Shown: positions 8,365-17,673, counted from the stretch's first letter. The stretch is 64,000 nt of DNA from Thermococcus profundus (GCF_002214585.1 NZ_CP014862.1:1364001-1428000), one strand, 5' to 3'. The notes: generated from the sequence alone by a model not told the origin. Numbers and translations: made by a program.

Positions 8365-9192
8365 ATGCTACCCGATGAAGTCAGAGCGGTGCTTGAAGAG
8401 ATGAGAACTGAGAGGATCCACGGGGCCAGCTGGCTGGCCATGCGGGGAGCCGAAGCGTACGTTCTTCTCTCAGAGCTTCTTGAAGGAGAAGAGCTTGAAA
8501 TGGCCCTCCGCGAGATGAGGAGAGAAATCCCCTCCGTAAACCGGACGATGGCCTCCCTCTACAACCTGGCCAGGTTCATCCCGATAACTGGCTCGCCGGA
8601 GATCGTCAGATCCAGGGCCGGGGAGTTCATCCGTCTGGCCCAGGAAGCCAAGAGGGAAATCGGAAACATCGGAAGCGAGCTCATAGATGAGAACGACGTT
8701 GTGATAACCCACTCATTCTCCTCAGCAGTTCTTGAGATCCTCAAATCCGCCTGGAGGAAGGGAAAGAGGTTCAGGGTCATCCTCACCGAGAGCGCCCCGG
8801 ACTATGAGGGAATAGCCCTGGCAAACGAGCTCCACTCCTTGGGCATACCCCACGAGGTCATCACAGATGCCCAGCTCGGCCTCTTTGCCAAAAATGCAAC
8901 TCTGGCCCTTGTAGGCGCGGACAACGTGACGAAGGACGGGTACGTGGTGAACAAGGCCGGGACGTACCCCCTTGCCCTCGCCTGCCACGACAGCGGCGTT
9001 CCCTTCTACGTTGCGGCTGAGAGCTTCAAGCTCCATCCAGAACTCGAATCGAAAGAGGTAGAAATAGTTGAAAGGCCATACACAAGACAGGGGCACAGGG
9101 TAAGGAACTTCATATTCGACGTGACCCCCTGGAGGTACGTCCGCGGGATAATCACGGAGCTTGGAGTGCTCGTTCCCCCCAAGGAGATCTGA
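8365..9192 (+). CDS. eIF2B alpha/beta/delta-like protein (sugar-phosphate isomerase superfamily)
   Basis: A 275-residue member of the family that includes eIF2B regulatory subunits, methylthioribose-1-phosphate isomerase and ribose-1,5-bisphosphate isomerase. The diagnostic stretch is LVGADNVTKDGYVVNKAGTYPLALACHD, with ITHSFSSAVLEIL and VILTESAPDYEG before it. An all-helical N-domain precedes the Rossmann-like half. The ATG at 8365 has GGTGG six bases upstream; a GTG three codons earlier is less likely. Whether it acts in translation or sugar metabolism cannot be settled from the sequence. Confidence 0.82.
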   Translation: MLPDEVRAVLEEMRTERIHGASWLAMRGAEAYVLLSELLEGEELEMALREMRREIPSVNRTMASLYNLARFIPITGSPEIVRSRAGEFIRLAQEAKREIGNIGSELIDENDVVITHSFSSAVLEILKSAWRKGKRFRVILTESAPDYEGIALANELHSLGIPHEVITDAQLGLFAKNATLALVGADNVTKDGYVVNKAGTYPLALACHDSGVPFYVAAESFKLHPELESKEVEIVERPYTRQGHRVRNFIFDVTPWRYVRGIITELGVLVPPKEI

Positions 9193-9236
9193 CCGACGGC
9201 TCGTCCCTCTCGAAGCCAAAGCTTGAAAAGTAAAAA

Positions 9237-9917
9237 TCATTCGCTCGCTAGTTCGATGAGCTTCCGCATGTGGATCGCGGCGGTGTCGAAGACTTCAACG
9301 GAGACGTCTTCCGGCTTGATGGCCAATGGCAGCTCGGTGCAGCCGAGGATTACCCCCTCGATCCCCTCCTCCCTCGCGTACCTTTCAACAAGCTCGATCA
9401 GGTAAGGCTTGCTCTTCAGGTTCTCGAAGGCCAGCTCGCTGAAAATTATTCTGTCAACCTCGTTCATCTCGTCTTCGTTTGGAACGACCACTTCAAAACC
9501 CGCCTCCCTAAGGGCGTTCCTGTAGAAGTCAGCAGTCATCGTCGTTTTGGTTCCCAGAAGGAGAACCTTTTCAACTCCCCTGCGCTTTATCTCCTCAATC
9601 AGGGCGTCGATTATGCTCACCATTGGAACACTCACAGCCTTCTGAACCTGGGGAAAGACTATGTGTGGTGTGTTGGCGGACATGGCTATTATCTCCGCAC
9701 CTGCCCTCTCAAGGGCCTTCGCCGCGCTTATGAGGATCTCCGTCCTCCCCTCCCAGCCGCGGGGGTTGTTCTTGAACTCCTCAAAGTTTATGGAGTAGAT
9801 TATGAGCTCCGGAAACGTCATAGGGCCAAATTTCTCCCTGCTTATCATTATGTAGTTCCGGTAGTAGTAGCAGGTGGATTCCGGGGTGGTTCCACCTATT
9901 ATTCCTATCCTCTTCAC
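9237..9917 (-). CDS. Asp/Glu racemase-family protein, YgeA-like, with one catalytic Cys replaced
   Basis: A 226-residue racemase fold with GIIGGTTPESTCYYYR at the start and LGTKTTMTADFYR in the middle. The second catalytic cysteine is present (C193 in LGCTELPL). The first, usually in CNT, is Ala here (A81 in MSANTPH). Broad-specificity racemases such as E. coli YgeA carry Thr at that position, so two-base racemisation by two cysteines is not possible as such. The ending VFDTAAIH is also YgeA-like. It probably acts on amino acids or related acids; the reaction is uncertain. Confidence 0.82.
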   Translation of the reverse strand: MKRIGIIGGTTPESTCYYYRNYIMISREKFGPMTFPELIIYSINFEEFKNNPRGWEGRTEILISAAKALERAGAEIIAMSANTPHIVFPQVQKAVSVPMVSIIDALIEEIKRRGVEKVLLLGTKTTMTADFYRNALREAGFEVVVPNEDEMNEVDRIIFSELAFENLKSKPYLIELVERYAREEGIEGVILGCTELPLAIKPEDVSVEVFDTAAIHMRKLIELASE

Positions 9918-9995
9918 GGAGAATCACCGCACGGGGATAAATTTCGAAAATTATGAAGCTTTCGGCTATTTCAAGAGAGAAAAGTGAAAATGGGT

Positions 9996-11210
9996 TCACA
10001 GGACCAGAGATGTTATCTCGTCCCACAACCTCTCGGCGAGCTTCCTCTTGTCCATCCTCGGAAGCTTTTTTGTAAAATCCCTGCCGACAAGCAGAACCTC
10101 ATTCTCATCACTGCCGAAGGCCTTGAGGGTGTTTGCCACAACCAGATCGCTTCCAGCGCGCTCAATTTGCTTTCTAGCGGCGTTTATGAGCTCCTCCTCG
10201 TTCAGTCCTGTTTCGGCCTTAAAGCCAACGAGGAACACATCCGGTTGAAGCTCCTTCACGCGGTCGATTATCTTCGGGGTCGGCTCGAGCTCAAGTGTTA
10301 GAGTTTGCCCGCTCTTTATTTTCACTCTGGATTTCTCCTTCACACGGAAGTCGCTGACCGCGGCGGCTAAAACCACCACGTCGTACTTTTTGCTCTTCAG
10401 CTCACTTTCTATCGCCTCAAGCATCTCTTCAACGGTATTGACCTCAATCTGGTTCTCAACGAGGCTCGGCACACTTCCCTTGGTCCGGATTAGAGTTACC
10501 TCCGCTCCCCGAAGTTCGGCTTCCTCGGCCATTGCGACTCCCATCTTCCCGCTGCTCGCGTTGGTTATGTAGCGTATTGGATCTATGTACTCCCTCGTTG
10601 CCCCCGCAGTGACTAGAACGCGCTTTCCAGCGAGATCCTTTTTGTAGAGCTTTCTTATAACGTGATAAACTATCTCCTCAATCGAGGCTACCTTTGCCTT
10701 GCCCTCCTCAAATCTGGGCTGGATAAATTCCACACCGAGTTTCTCCAGCTTCTCGATGTTCTCCCTCACAATTGGGTGATCGTACATCGTTGAATGCATC
10801 GCGGGGGCTATCACGATTGGCGTGTGGGCGAACGCCGTTGTCACGACGGTTGTAACTGGCGTATCGTCGATTCCGCAGGCAATTTTGGATATGGTGTTGG
10901 CCGTCGCGGGACAAACGAGGACCAGGTCCGCCTTGTTCTCGTGATCCCCTGCAAGTTCGACGTGTTCTATAAAGCCCGTAATTTCAGTCACTACAGGGTT
11001 CCCCGTGGCAAACTCCATGGAGTAGGGGTGAATTATCTTTTGAGCATTTTCGCTCATTACGGCGTGGACTTCTGCGCCGTGTCTTATAAGCTCCCTCGCG
11101 AGTTTAACGCACTCGACCGCCGCTATACTCCCGGGGATTGCGAGAACAATTTTCTTGCCAATGAGCTTCCGGCTTTTGGTAGCGTGGATCAGTTTAACAT
11201 GGTGGAGCAC
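9996..11210 (-). CDS. coaBC: bifunctional phosphopantothenoylcysteine decarboxylase/phosphopantothenate-cysteine ligase
   Basis: A 404-residue CoaBC. The flavin decarboxylase half shows AIPGSIAAVECVKLAREL, CPATANTISKIACGIDDT and PAMHSTMY; the ligase half shows VLVTAGATREYIDPIRYITNASSGKMG and LVGFKAETG. It converts phosphopantothenate to phosphopantetheine in coenzyme A synthesis. The GTG at 11210 follows GGTGATCACC by no gap, giving VLHHVKLIHATKSRK. An ATG six codons earlier lies close to the promoter and is less likely. Confidence 0.93.
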   Translation of the reverse strand: MLHHVKLIHATKSRKLIGKKIVLAIPGSIAAVECVKLARELIRHGAEVHAVMSENAQKIIHPYSMEFATGNPVVTEITGFIEHVELAGDHENKADLVLVCPATANTISKIACGIDDTPVTTVVTTAFAHTPIVIAPAMHSTMYDHPIVRENIEKLEKLGVEFIQPRFEEGKAKVASIEEIVYHVIRKLYKKDLAGKRVLVTAGATREYIDPIRYITNASSGKMGVAMAEEAELRGAEVTLIRTKGSVPSLVENQIEVNTVEEMLEAIESELKSKKYDVVVLAAAVSDFRVKEKSRVKIKSGQTLTLELEPTPKIIDRVKELQPDVFLVGFKAETGLNEEELINAARKQIERAGSDLVVANTLKAFGSDENEVLLVGRDFTKKLPRMDKRKLAERLWDEITSLVL

Positions 11211-11336
11211 GGTGATCACCGTTTTCAATTGGTCTCTCCAACTCTAAAGGTTTTTGGGAATCAGAAAAAGCTAGGATACCTCCAAATAGACTGGACGTTT
11301 CTGAAAGAGGCTGAAGCGATAGGGACGTCTGAGGCG

Positions 11337-11822
11337 TTACGGTGATATCATTATTCGGGTCAAAGTGTTCCTGTGAACGATCTTTGTGGAGAACTGGTTA
11401 TCAAAGCCGAGGGTGCCGAACCGGGATCTTAGGACGCCCGAAAGGGACTCGATTGGGAACTCACCGCTGGTTATTACCGTAATCCTCGTGGGAAGAAATG
11501 CTCCCATCTCCGGCCTGTACTGCATGATGACGACCACAGGGTAGGTCTTCCCATCCAGATGAACCGCGTTTATGAACGCTTGGTCTATAAACCTGAAGCC
11601 CTCACTCTCCGAGACCACCGTTATCTCCAAGGCATCACCGTAGGACTGAGCGAGTCTAAAGAGCACCTCCTCAAGATCCCCCTCAGGAATCCTCACCCTA
11701 AGCGCGGCGGTGTCCCTGTGCTTATTGTAAAGAGCCCACCTAAGGAAGATGCCTTGATTTATCAACGGCTCCATGATTTTATTCATCTTGGATATAGGAA
11801 CCTCAAAGTCAAGTTCTACCAT
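11337..11822 (-). CDS. conserved hypothetical protein, 161 aa
   Basis: I do not recognise the family. The protein is mixed alpha/beta, has no membrane segment or cysteine, and reads MVELDFEVPISKMNKIMEPL at the N-terminus. The ribosome site GGTGATG lies five bases before the ATG, supporting expression. It is followed by coaBC in the same direction but 127 bp away with a separate promoter. Upstream is a 317-bp AT-rich gap. Confidence 0.6.
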   Translation of the reverse strand: MVELDFEVPISKMNKIMEPLINQGIFLRWALYNKHRDTAALRVRIPEGDLEEVLFRLAQSYGDALEITVVSESEGFRFIDQAFINAVHLDGKTYPVVVIMQYRPEMGAFLPTRITVITSGEFPIESLSGVLRSRFGTLGFDNQFSTKIVHRNTLTRIMISP

Positions 11823-12139
11823 GTTACATCACCGCTGGTACCAGCAAGGCCCCCAGTCATTACGGGATGTGATGTGTTATCTTATTAAGTTTTCGGCAGG
11901 GGTACAGATTTAAGAGCACTAATGAACATATTTGAAACCGCAGCACAAAAAGGTGAAAGCAAAAGCTTATTCAACCCGGAGGGTCGGATTCAAGCCCTTA
12001 TTCAACCACCTTATTACATTGCAGGGGGCACCCGCTTGTTACTGTCTTCGTAATAATCATATATAAAGTTTTCGCAAAAAATTGTGGTCATTTCAATAGA
12101 ATAACAAAATTTTTACGAAATTTTACAAAATATCCAAAC
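11823..12139. other. AT-rich intergenic region with phased direct repeat and orphan TATA element
   Basis: No credible coding frame was found. CTTATTCAACC occurs twice (11966-11976 and 11997-12007), 31 bp apart, so both copies face the same side of the helix. A strong TATA-like stretch, ATATATAAAG (12060-12069), reads as box A on either strand, but no gene starts at the expected distance. The part from 12080 to 12130 is almost pure A+T. Confidence 0.45.
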
Positions 12140-12896
<757 letters not shown>

Positions 12897-12929
12897 CCCA
12901 TCACCACCGAAGCCCCTTTTGAATCCTTT

Positions 12930-13352
12930 TTAATCCTTACCCCCAAAGGAGAGGTAGTAGTGGATCAGTCCCTCAACCTCTGAGAAGTCCCGCTCAGGTT
13001 TCCCGAGCATTTTTCTTAAACGTCTGTTCTCAGCTATCATTCCCGAAAGCTGGATTGCGAGGTTCTGGTTGTCCATTGCCAGGTAGTAGGTCTTAAACTT
13101 CAGGGGCGACCATTTCCCCTCAAGCTCATAGAGCTCTCTTTCCAGCTCAGATATTTCTTCCTCAAGCTCCCTAAATACCCCTTCATTCCCCTCGCCCCTC
13201 TCAACGTAGCCGTGGAGGAGGATTATTCTGAGGGCTTCATCAGTACGAAAACCATAACGCTTTGAGAGCCGTTCGATCCTCTCAAACGTTTTGTCGGATA
13301 TTTTGAACACCACCTTCCTCCAGCCCCTGCTCGGCCTGACGGTTATTTTCAT
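12930..13352 (-). CDS. hypothetical protein with helical N-terminal domain and coiled coil
   Basis: A 140-residue unknown. Residues 14-50 (VVFKISDKTFERIERLSKRYGF...) resemble a ribbon-helix-helix-like strand and helices, followed by an acidic coiled coil (EELEEEISELERELYELEG) and a second helical stretch. Its ATG overlaps the stop of the preceding coiled-coil gene (ATGA). It is the last member of a four-gene overlapping operon with a prenyltransferase-like protein and a DUF6062-like protein. Confidence 0.6.
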   Translation of the reverse strand: MKITVRPSRGWRKVVFKISDKTFERIERLSKRYGFRTDEALRIILLHGYVERGEGNEGVFRELEEEISELERELYELEGKWSPLKFKTYYLAMDNQNLAIQLSGMIAENRRLRKMLGKPERDFSEVEGLIHYYLSFGGKD

Positions 13353-13648
13353 CTCCTCTCCTCCAGCTCTTTTCTAAGCCTTTTGTTCTCTTCACTGAGT
13401 TCCATTCTGAAGGCCATCAAAAGCTCCTTGTCACGTTTGGCCTTCCCCTCGAACTCAACAAGCTCCTTGTATAAGCTTCTCATTTCCTCCAGCTTCTCTC
13501 TCAGCCTGTCCCTGTGCTCCCGAAGGTATTCGAGCCTGAGTGTTCTCAGCGTTCTCTCCAGCCCTTCTAGGTCGTTGAACCTCTTCTCAATTTCGCGCTT
13601 GTTTCTCCGCACCGCTTCAAGCTCCTCCGGAGACAGGACTACTTCCAA
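13349..13648 (-). CDS. small coiled-coil protein, 99 aa
   Basis: Nearly the entire protein is charged coiled coil (EIEKRFNDLEGLERTLRTLR, LREKLEEMRSLYKELVEFEG). No other motif is visible. It appears to start at TTG (13648) behind GAGGGGG, inside the end of the DUF6062-like gene, and its stop overlaps the ATG of the next gene. Such tight overlaps on both sides suggest production in fixed ratio with its neighbours, perhaps as a structural partner in a complex. Confidence 0.6.
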   Translation of the reverse strand: MEVVLSPEELEAVRRNKREIEKRFNDLEGLERTLRTLRLEYLREHRDRLREKLEEMRSLYKELVEFEGKAKRDKELLMAFRMELSEENKRLRKELEERR

Positions 13649-14325
13649 TGCAACAGCCCCCTCTTCTTTTCCCGGTGATTCCCAACGGTTGTTCCCATTT
13701 CAAGACCTTTCAGGACTTCTATTGTCAGGGGGAGGGAAGACACCTCCTCTCTCGTGTGCTCCCCCTCAGCCCTGTAGTCAAACTTGTCTATGAAAGAGTT
13801 TATCCGTCTCCGAAGCTCTTTCAGCTTTTCTACTTGGATTTCCCGGAGCCTGTCCGCAGTTTTGGGACTCCTCTGGCTGACCTCCCGGAGAAGCATCTCG
13901 TAGTGCCTCTTGCAGAGGATTGAGTTTGAGTTCTCGTAATCTGGGAGCAGTTCTTCAATTCTCTCTGCAAACGCTTCTACCGTGTCCCTTTCCTTTCGTT
14001 GAATGAGTTCACAGAGGAAGCACTCCCCCTCATCCAGAGGTTTTTTCTCCTCCAGTGCGGCGATGTAAATGGAAAGGACGCCCTCGTAGATTATTGCCAC
14101 CCCAAGGGGGCCCAGTAGAGGCTCCGAGTATGCTTTTTTGAGCGTCTTCCAGGCGTGGTACGTGCAGAGTCCAAAGCTCTCATGGAACTTTTTCCGAACC
14201 TCCGGATCGTTCACGTGCTCGTAGAGGATGGTGTCTATCTGCGACTCCTCGTAGGAGCGGAGGATCCTGCATACTGGGCAGCCCTCGTCCATAGCCTCGC
14301 GGAGGTAGACGCCGATTAGGTCCAT
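13639..14325 (-). CDS. DUF6062-like protein with two CxxC...CxxH motifs
   Basis: A 228-residue protein with two matching metal-site motifs: CPVC plus FGLCTYHAW in the N-half, and CFLC plus ILCKRHYEML in the centre. This duplicated CxxC...CxxH layout suggests two zinc or other metal sites and resembles the family I remember as DUF6062. Function is unknown. The ATG at 14325 is chosen over a GTG at 14334, which directly follows the stop of the upstream gene. The C-terminus overlaps the next gene by 10 bp. Confidence 0.65.
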   Translation of the reverse strand: MDLIGVYLREAMDEGCPVCRILRSYEESQIDTILYEHVNDPEVRKKFHESFGLCTYHAWKTLKKAYSEPLLGPLGVAIIYEGVLSIYIAALEEKKPLDEGECFLCELIQRKERDTVEAFAERIEELLPDYENSNSILCKRHYEMLLREVSQRSPKTADRLREIQVEKLKELRRRINSFIDKFDYRAEGEHTREEVSSLPLTIEVLKGLEMGTTVGNHREKKRGLLHWK

Positions 14326-14334
14326 TGGAATCAC

Positions 14335-15201
14335 TCAGATGTGCTTCATCATTGAATCAACCACTGCAAGCGCCCTGTACGTGTTCTGGAAATTTGATAT
14401 GCCCAGCTCAAGGCTCCTCCTGAAGCCGCCGTTGGAGTTCTGGAGCTGGCGAATGAACCAGATGTGCCTCCGGGGACAGGTGGGGATTTCACCCTGGAGC
14501 TCAAGCCCCCTAGTGGCATAAAACGTCGGCTCAAGGTATGGCGGAAGACTGTAGGGAACCTCAGTGAAGCCGCCCCAGTCGCCGCAGAGCTCACAATTTC
14601 TGAAATGGGGGCTCTTGGGTGGCCGGTAACCGAGGGAGTAGAGGGTGTAGAGGGCTTGGTAGGTCATCGTGGTCGTTGGTTGCTTTACTCCAAAGCCGCT
14701 ACCCATCCTAAAGCGCATTACGAAGGTCCTTATTTTGTCCCTCTCCTCATCGCTGATCGGCTGTCCTATTGCCTTGAATGCCTTGACGACCCAGTATGTA
14801 GCCTCCAGCGGTGTTGCTGTCCCGAACTCCTCGCTCCCCCCGAGACCGACGGCGAACTTGTCTTCTAGGGGGTTGTACTTTGTGTAGACGATCTCCACAT
14901 GCTCTCTGGCAACGTCCCCTGCACCCAGTATCGCAAGGGCCTCAAGGGCCATCGCTATGGCAACAACGGCAGTCTGCGGCTGAATTGCCTTTTCCAAGAA
15001 CTCTATCGTCTGCTCCTTTTCGGGTACTTCAAAGCCTAGCAGGTCGTACATCTTGACGGCATAGTATGTGTCGTTGACGTTGGTATCATTGAGAACGCTG
15101 ACGAAGCAGTACCCACCGTCCTCGTGGCGGCGTTTCTCCACGTAATCTAGAACCTTCTCTATGTTCACAAAGCGACCGAATTCCCCAAGCTTCGAGCCCA
15201 T
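14335..15201 (-). CDS. prenyltransferase/terpene cyclase alpha-alpha barrel-like protein
   Basis: A 288-residue protein built of the repeats seen in protein prenyltransferase beta subunits: HEDGGYCFVSVLNDTNVNDTYYAVKMYDLLG, TPLEATYWVVKAF, TTMTYQALYTLYSLG and SNGGFRRSLELG. A CxxC in NCELCGDWGG and a later Cys/His pair (TCPRRH) could bind zinc. The ATG has GGAGGCGGT nearby; longer readings run into the promoter. It heads the four-gene overlapping operon. An alpha partner subunit and CaaX substrates are not evident here, so actual prenyl transfer is unproven. Confidence 0.7.
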   Translation of the reverse strand: MGSKLGEFGRFVNIEKVLDYVEKRRHEDGGYCFVSVLNDTNVNDTYYAVKMYDLLGFEVPEKEQTIEFLEKAIQPQTAVVAIAMALEALAILGAGDVAREHVEIVYTKYNPLEDKFAVGLGGSEEFGTATPLEATYWVVKAFKAIGQPISDEERDKIRTFVMRFRMGSGFGVKQPTTTMTYQALYTLYSLGYRPPKSPHFRNCELCGDWGGFTEVPYSLPPYLEPTFYATRGLELQGEIPTCPRRHIWFIRQLQNSNGGFRRSLELGISNFQNTYRALAVVDSMMKHI

Positions 15202-15380
15202 TCTACCGCCTCCCAATACCGGTAGAACAGGCGTCATCAGCCCATTAGGGCGGTTCGGGCCCGAAGCCCCGGGCGGACGCCATCGCCCGAGTTTTATCAA
15301 GGGGCATAGCTTTAAAAGGTTTCCGTTCGAGGGGTTTAACTTTAAAAATACCGAGCCGAAATCCCGTGGGGGAAGCAAGG

Positions 15381-16112
15381 ATGGTGACTTTCATTCCATT
15401 TGGGGAAAAGCCAAATCGAGAGGGAGTGGAATACGCCCTCAGGCTCCTTCTCAGGGAGGGTCTAATCGATGAAGGAGAAGTCAGAAAACTAGAAGCCAGG
15501 AACGTTGCCCAGCTTAAGGACAAGCTGGAGCGGGACTGCTGCTACATCGTAGGAGAACATCTAGCAACCTACGCCGTGGTGGAAAAGCTCAGACCAGAGG
15601 CCGTACTCAGTGTGGATGCCCACACTGATCTCCTCCACGATTATCTCGATCACGGTTCGTGGCTGGCTTATGCTCTCGAGGAGAGGATCTTAGAGAGAGC
15701 GGGAGTTGTGGGACCTGTTCTCATGATCCCCACGAGCAGGAGGACCGACCTCTGGACAAGGAGAGTCAGGATCTATCCTGCTCTGCCGAGAACCAAGAAG
15801 GTCAGAGGAAAATGGAAGACTTACATCAACCTTACAAACCACGGGGTAGATGGAGTTCTGGACGATGCCAGAAGATACCTTGGGGAGGAAATCTACCTTA
15901 CAGTGGATCTTGACGTTCTCAGACCGGAATATCGGATAGCGAGATTCCAGCACGGCGAACTGACCTTAGACGAGCTTCTTGAGGTAGTAGAGGGAATACG
16001 GAAGAGATTCAGGATAACGGCCTTCGACCTCGCGGAAGTCTCAGATAGGATAAAAAGATCAAAGCTGGGCAGAGAGGCCCTCATTGAAGTTTTCTCTGTA
16101 CTAAGGGGGTGA
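15381..16112 (+). CDS. arginase/agmatinase-superfamily ureohydrolase
   Basis: A 243-residue protein with degenerate but recognisable ureohydrolase metal motifs: IVGEHLA (for GGDH), LSVDAHTDLL (DAHxD) and LTVDLDVLRPE (DxDxxxP). These residues bind the Mn pair that hydrolyses arginine, agmatine or related guanidino/ureido compounds. It is shorter than typical agmatinases (about 280-300). GGGGGAAG precedes the ATG. Two genes follow closely (6 bp, then overlap), forming an operon with a zinc-ribbon protein and a winged-helix protein. Substrate is open. Confidence 0.78.
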   Translation: MVTFIPFGEKPNREGVEYALRLLLREGLIDEGEVRKLEARNVAQLKDKLERDCCYIVGEHLATYAVVEKLRPEAVLSVDAHTDLLHDYLDHGSWLAYALEERILERAGVVGPVLMIPTSRRTDLWTRRVRIYPALPRTKKVRGKWKTYINLTNHGVDGVLDDARRYLGEEIYLTVDLDVLRPEYRIARFQHGELTLDELLEVVEGIRKRFRITAFDLAEVSDRIKRSKLGREALIEVFSVLRG

Positions 16113-16117
16113 AGGGT

Positions 16118-16441
16118 ATGACGGGGCCAACTGACGAAGAGATCAGAAACGTTATAATGCCTCTGATGCTCTCAGGGGCCAAGATGCTGGATAAACACTG
16201 CCCAAAATGCGGTTCTCCTCTATTTGAGAAGAATGGAAAGGTTTTCTGTCCCGTCTGTGAGTATCGGGCCAAGAAGAGAATGGAGCGGGCCAAGGGCGTG
16301 GAGGAGAGGCTCCTGGAAAAACTCAACGAACTTGCCGGCTCACTCCCCTCGGACGTTGAAGTTCTTGAGAAACACTTAAGTGCCATGGAAAAGATAATAG
16401 ATCTGATTAGGAAGTATCGTGAGCTGGAGGGAGAGAAATGA
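16118..16441 (+). CDS. Sjogren syndrome/scleroderma autoantigen 1 (p27) family zinc protein
   Basis: A 107-residue protein with a Cys4 zinc ribbon (CPKCGSPLFEKNGKVFCPVC) preceded by LMLSGAKMLDKHC and followed by a long helix. This layout is that of the UPF0148/autoantigen p27 family, whose function in archaea is unknown. The start at 16118 has GGGGGTGAAGG upstream. Its stop overlaps the ATG of the following winged-helix gene. Confidence 0.85.
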   Translation: MTGPTDEEIRNVIMPLMLSGAKMLDKHCPKCGSPLFEKNGKVFCPVCEYRAKKRMERAKGVEERLLEKLNELAGSLPSDVEVLEKHLSAMEKIIDLIRKYRELEGEK

Positions 16442-16650
16442 AGAACCGTAAAGTTCTGAAGGCTCTGGAAGGTGGGGCAAAGACCCTCAGGGAGATAAGT
16501 GAGGAAACGGGTATTCCCGAGATGGAAGTCAGGAGATACCTCCTCAGGTTTGCCGAGCAGGGGAAAGTGGAGAGCTTTGAAAAAGATGGCAACATATACT
16601 GGAAGCTGAAGGAGAAAAAACCCGAGGAAGAGGAATTTAAGTACGTCTGA
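16438..16650 (+). CDS. small winged helix-turn-helix protein
   Basis: A 70-residue protein that is little more than a winged helix: KTLREISEETGIPEMEVRRYLLRFAEQGKVESFEKDGNIYWKL gives the helix-turn-helix and wing. It probably binds DNA or another nucleic acid. It is coupled by an ATGA overlap to the p27-family gene. A T-rich run (16655-16666) after the stop is the likely terminator. Confidence 0.75.
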   Translation: MKNRKVLKALEGGAKTLREISEETGIPEMEVRRYLLRFAEQGKVESFEKDGNIYWKLKEKKPEEEEFKYV

Positions 16651-16747
16651 CTTCTCTTTTTTAAAACTCTGCCTAATTTTACAGAGAGAACGTGCGGAAT
16701 CTATTGAGGTACCACAAAAATGCGATTAAAGAGTGAAGAAGGAAGAA

Positions 16748-17545
16748 TCAGGCCTTTTTGGCCTTCTCCCAGTACTCGTTGAACTTGGCCTCGAAGAGCG
16801 CCCTGACGCGGAAGTCCTTGATCCATATCTGGGTCTCGTAGTTGAAGTACCTGGCCGCCATGTCCTCAAGGGCGAAGAAGACCTCGTCATCGCAGATGAG
16901 CATCGGGAGCTCAAACTTATCGAGAACCTTGAGCTCGATCTTCCCTTTCTTGGCGTAGTCCATGAGCTTTGAGGTCTTAAGCCTCGGAAGGAGGTTCTCG
17001 GCAACGAGTATCTGGGCCTTAACACCCCTGTCAACCGCGGCAATGATGTCCTTCTCAAGGTTAACGGCTATGTAACCGTCATCCGCCAGGAGGAGCTTCT
17101 CCTGAACCGTTTCAAACATCTCCTTGGTCTTAAGGGTGGCGTTCCTTATGCCCCTGACAACCCAGACCCTCTCAACGCCGTACTTCGGTATCTCGGTCTC
17201 GATAAGCGGGTTCATGAGCTCAAGGAGCTCCTCCTTGGCTTTCTTCTTAGCCTCAAGCTCTTCCTTGACGCGCTCCTGCCACTCCTCGATGAACTTCTCA
17301 AGGATGTTCTCTGGGTGAACTGGCCTGTACTTGTTGACCTTGCCGGGCTGGCTTATGGCAAAACCCTTCTTCTCAAGGCTCCTCAGAACGTCGTAGGTTC
17401 TCGGAGCGGGAACTTCAGAGACGCTGGCAAGCTCTGCTGGAGTCAGTACTCCAAACCCAACGAGGGCCACGTACGCCCTAGCCTCGTAGAGGTTCAACTC
17501 AAAGTGCTCCTGGAGGAGCTCTACCATCCTGTCCTTCACCACTTT
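16748..17545 (-). CDS. trmBL2: TrmBL2, TrmB-family chromatin protein
   Basis: A 265-residue TrmB-like protein. The N-terminal winged helix reads LNLYEARAYVALVGFGVLTPAELASVSEVPAPRTYDVLRSLEKKGFA, followed by a coiled coil and a C-terminal domain. It closely matches what I remember of T. kodakarensis TrmBL2, an abundant protein that coats DNA in filaments and represses genes. The sugar-binding part of TrmB is lacking in this subfamily. GTG at 17545 has GGTGGTGG upstream; GTG at 17554 is an alternative. Two box A elements (17566-17574 and about 17592-17600) lie upstream. Confidence 0.9.
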   Translation of the reverse strand, partial: KVVKDRMVELLQEHFELNLYEARAYVALVGFGVLTPAELASVSEVPAPRTYDVLRSLEKKGFAISQPGKVNKYRPVHPENILEKFIEEWQERVKEELEAKKKAKEELLELMNPLIETEIPKYGVERVWVVRGIRNATLKTKEMFETVQEKLLLADDGYIAVNLEKDIIAAVDRGVKAQILVAENLLPRLKTSKLMDYAKKGKIELKVLDKFELPMLICDDEVFFALEDMAARYFNYETQIWIKDFRVRALFEAKFNEYWEKAKKA

Positions 17546-17673
17546 TACCACCACCTGAAACTGTATGTTTATATATCCGATCTTGGAACATATAAGTTTT
17601 TTCCTAATCCCCTGCAGTGTTCACATCAATGAGCCATTTAATAATATCAATAACTTAGCTAGATCCTATCAAA

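Noticed and set aside
11211-11220. GGTGATCACC palindrome as an operator
   Set aside because: It is the ribosome binding site of coaBC read with its reverse; a 10-bp palindrome here is easily chance.
12897-12929. Possible fluoride riboswitch upstream of crcB
   Set aside because: Only GGTGATGGG is suggestive. The rest of the fluoride aptamer is missing and the space is too short.
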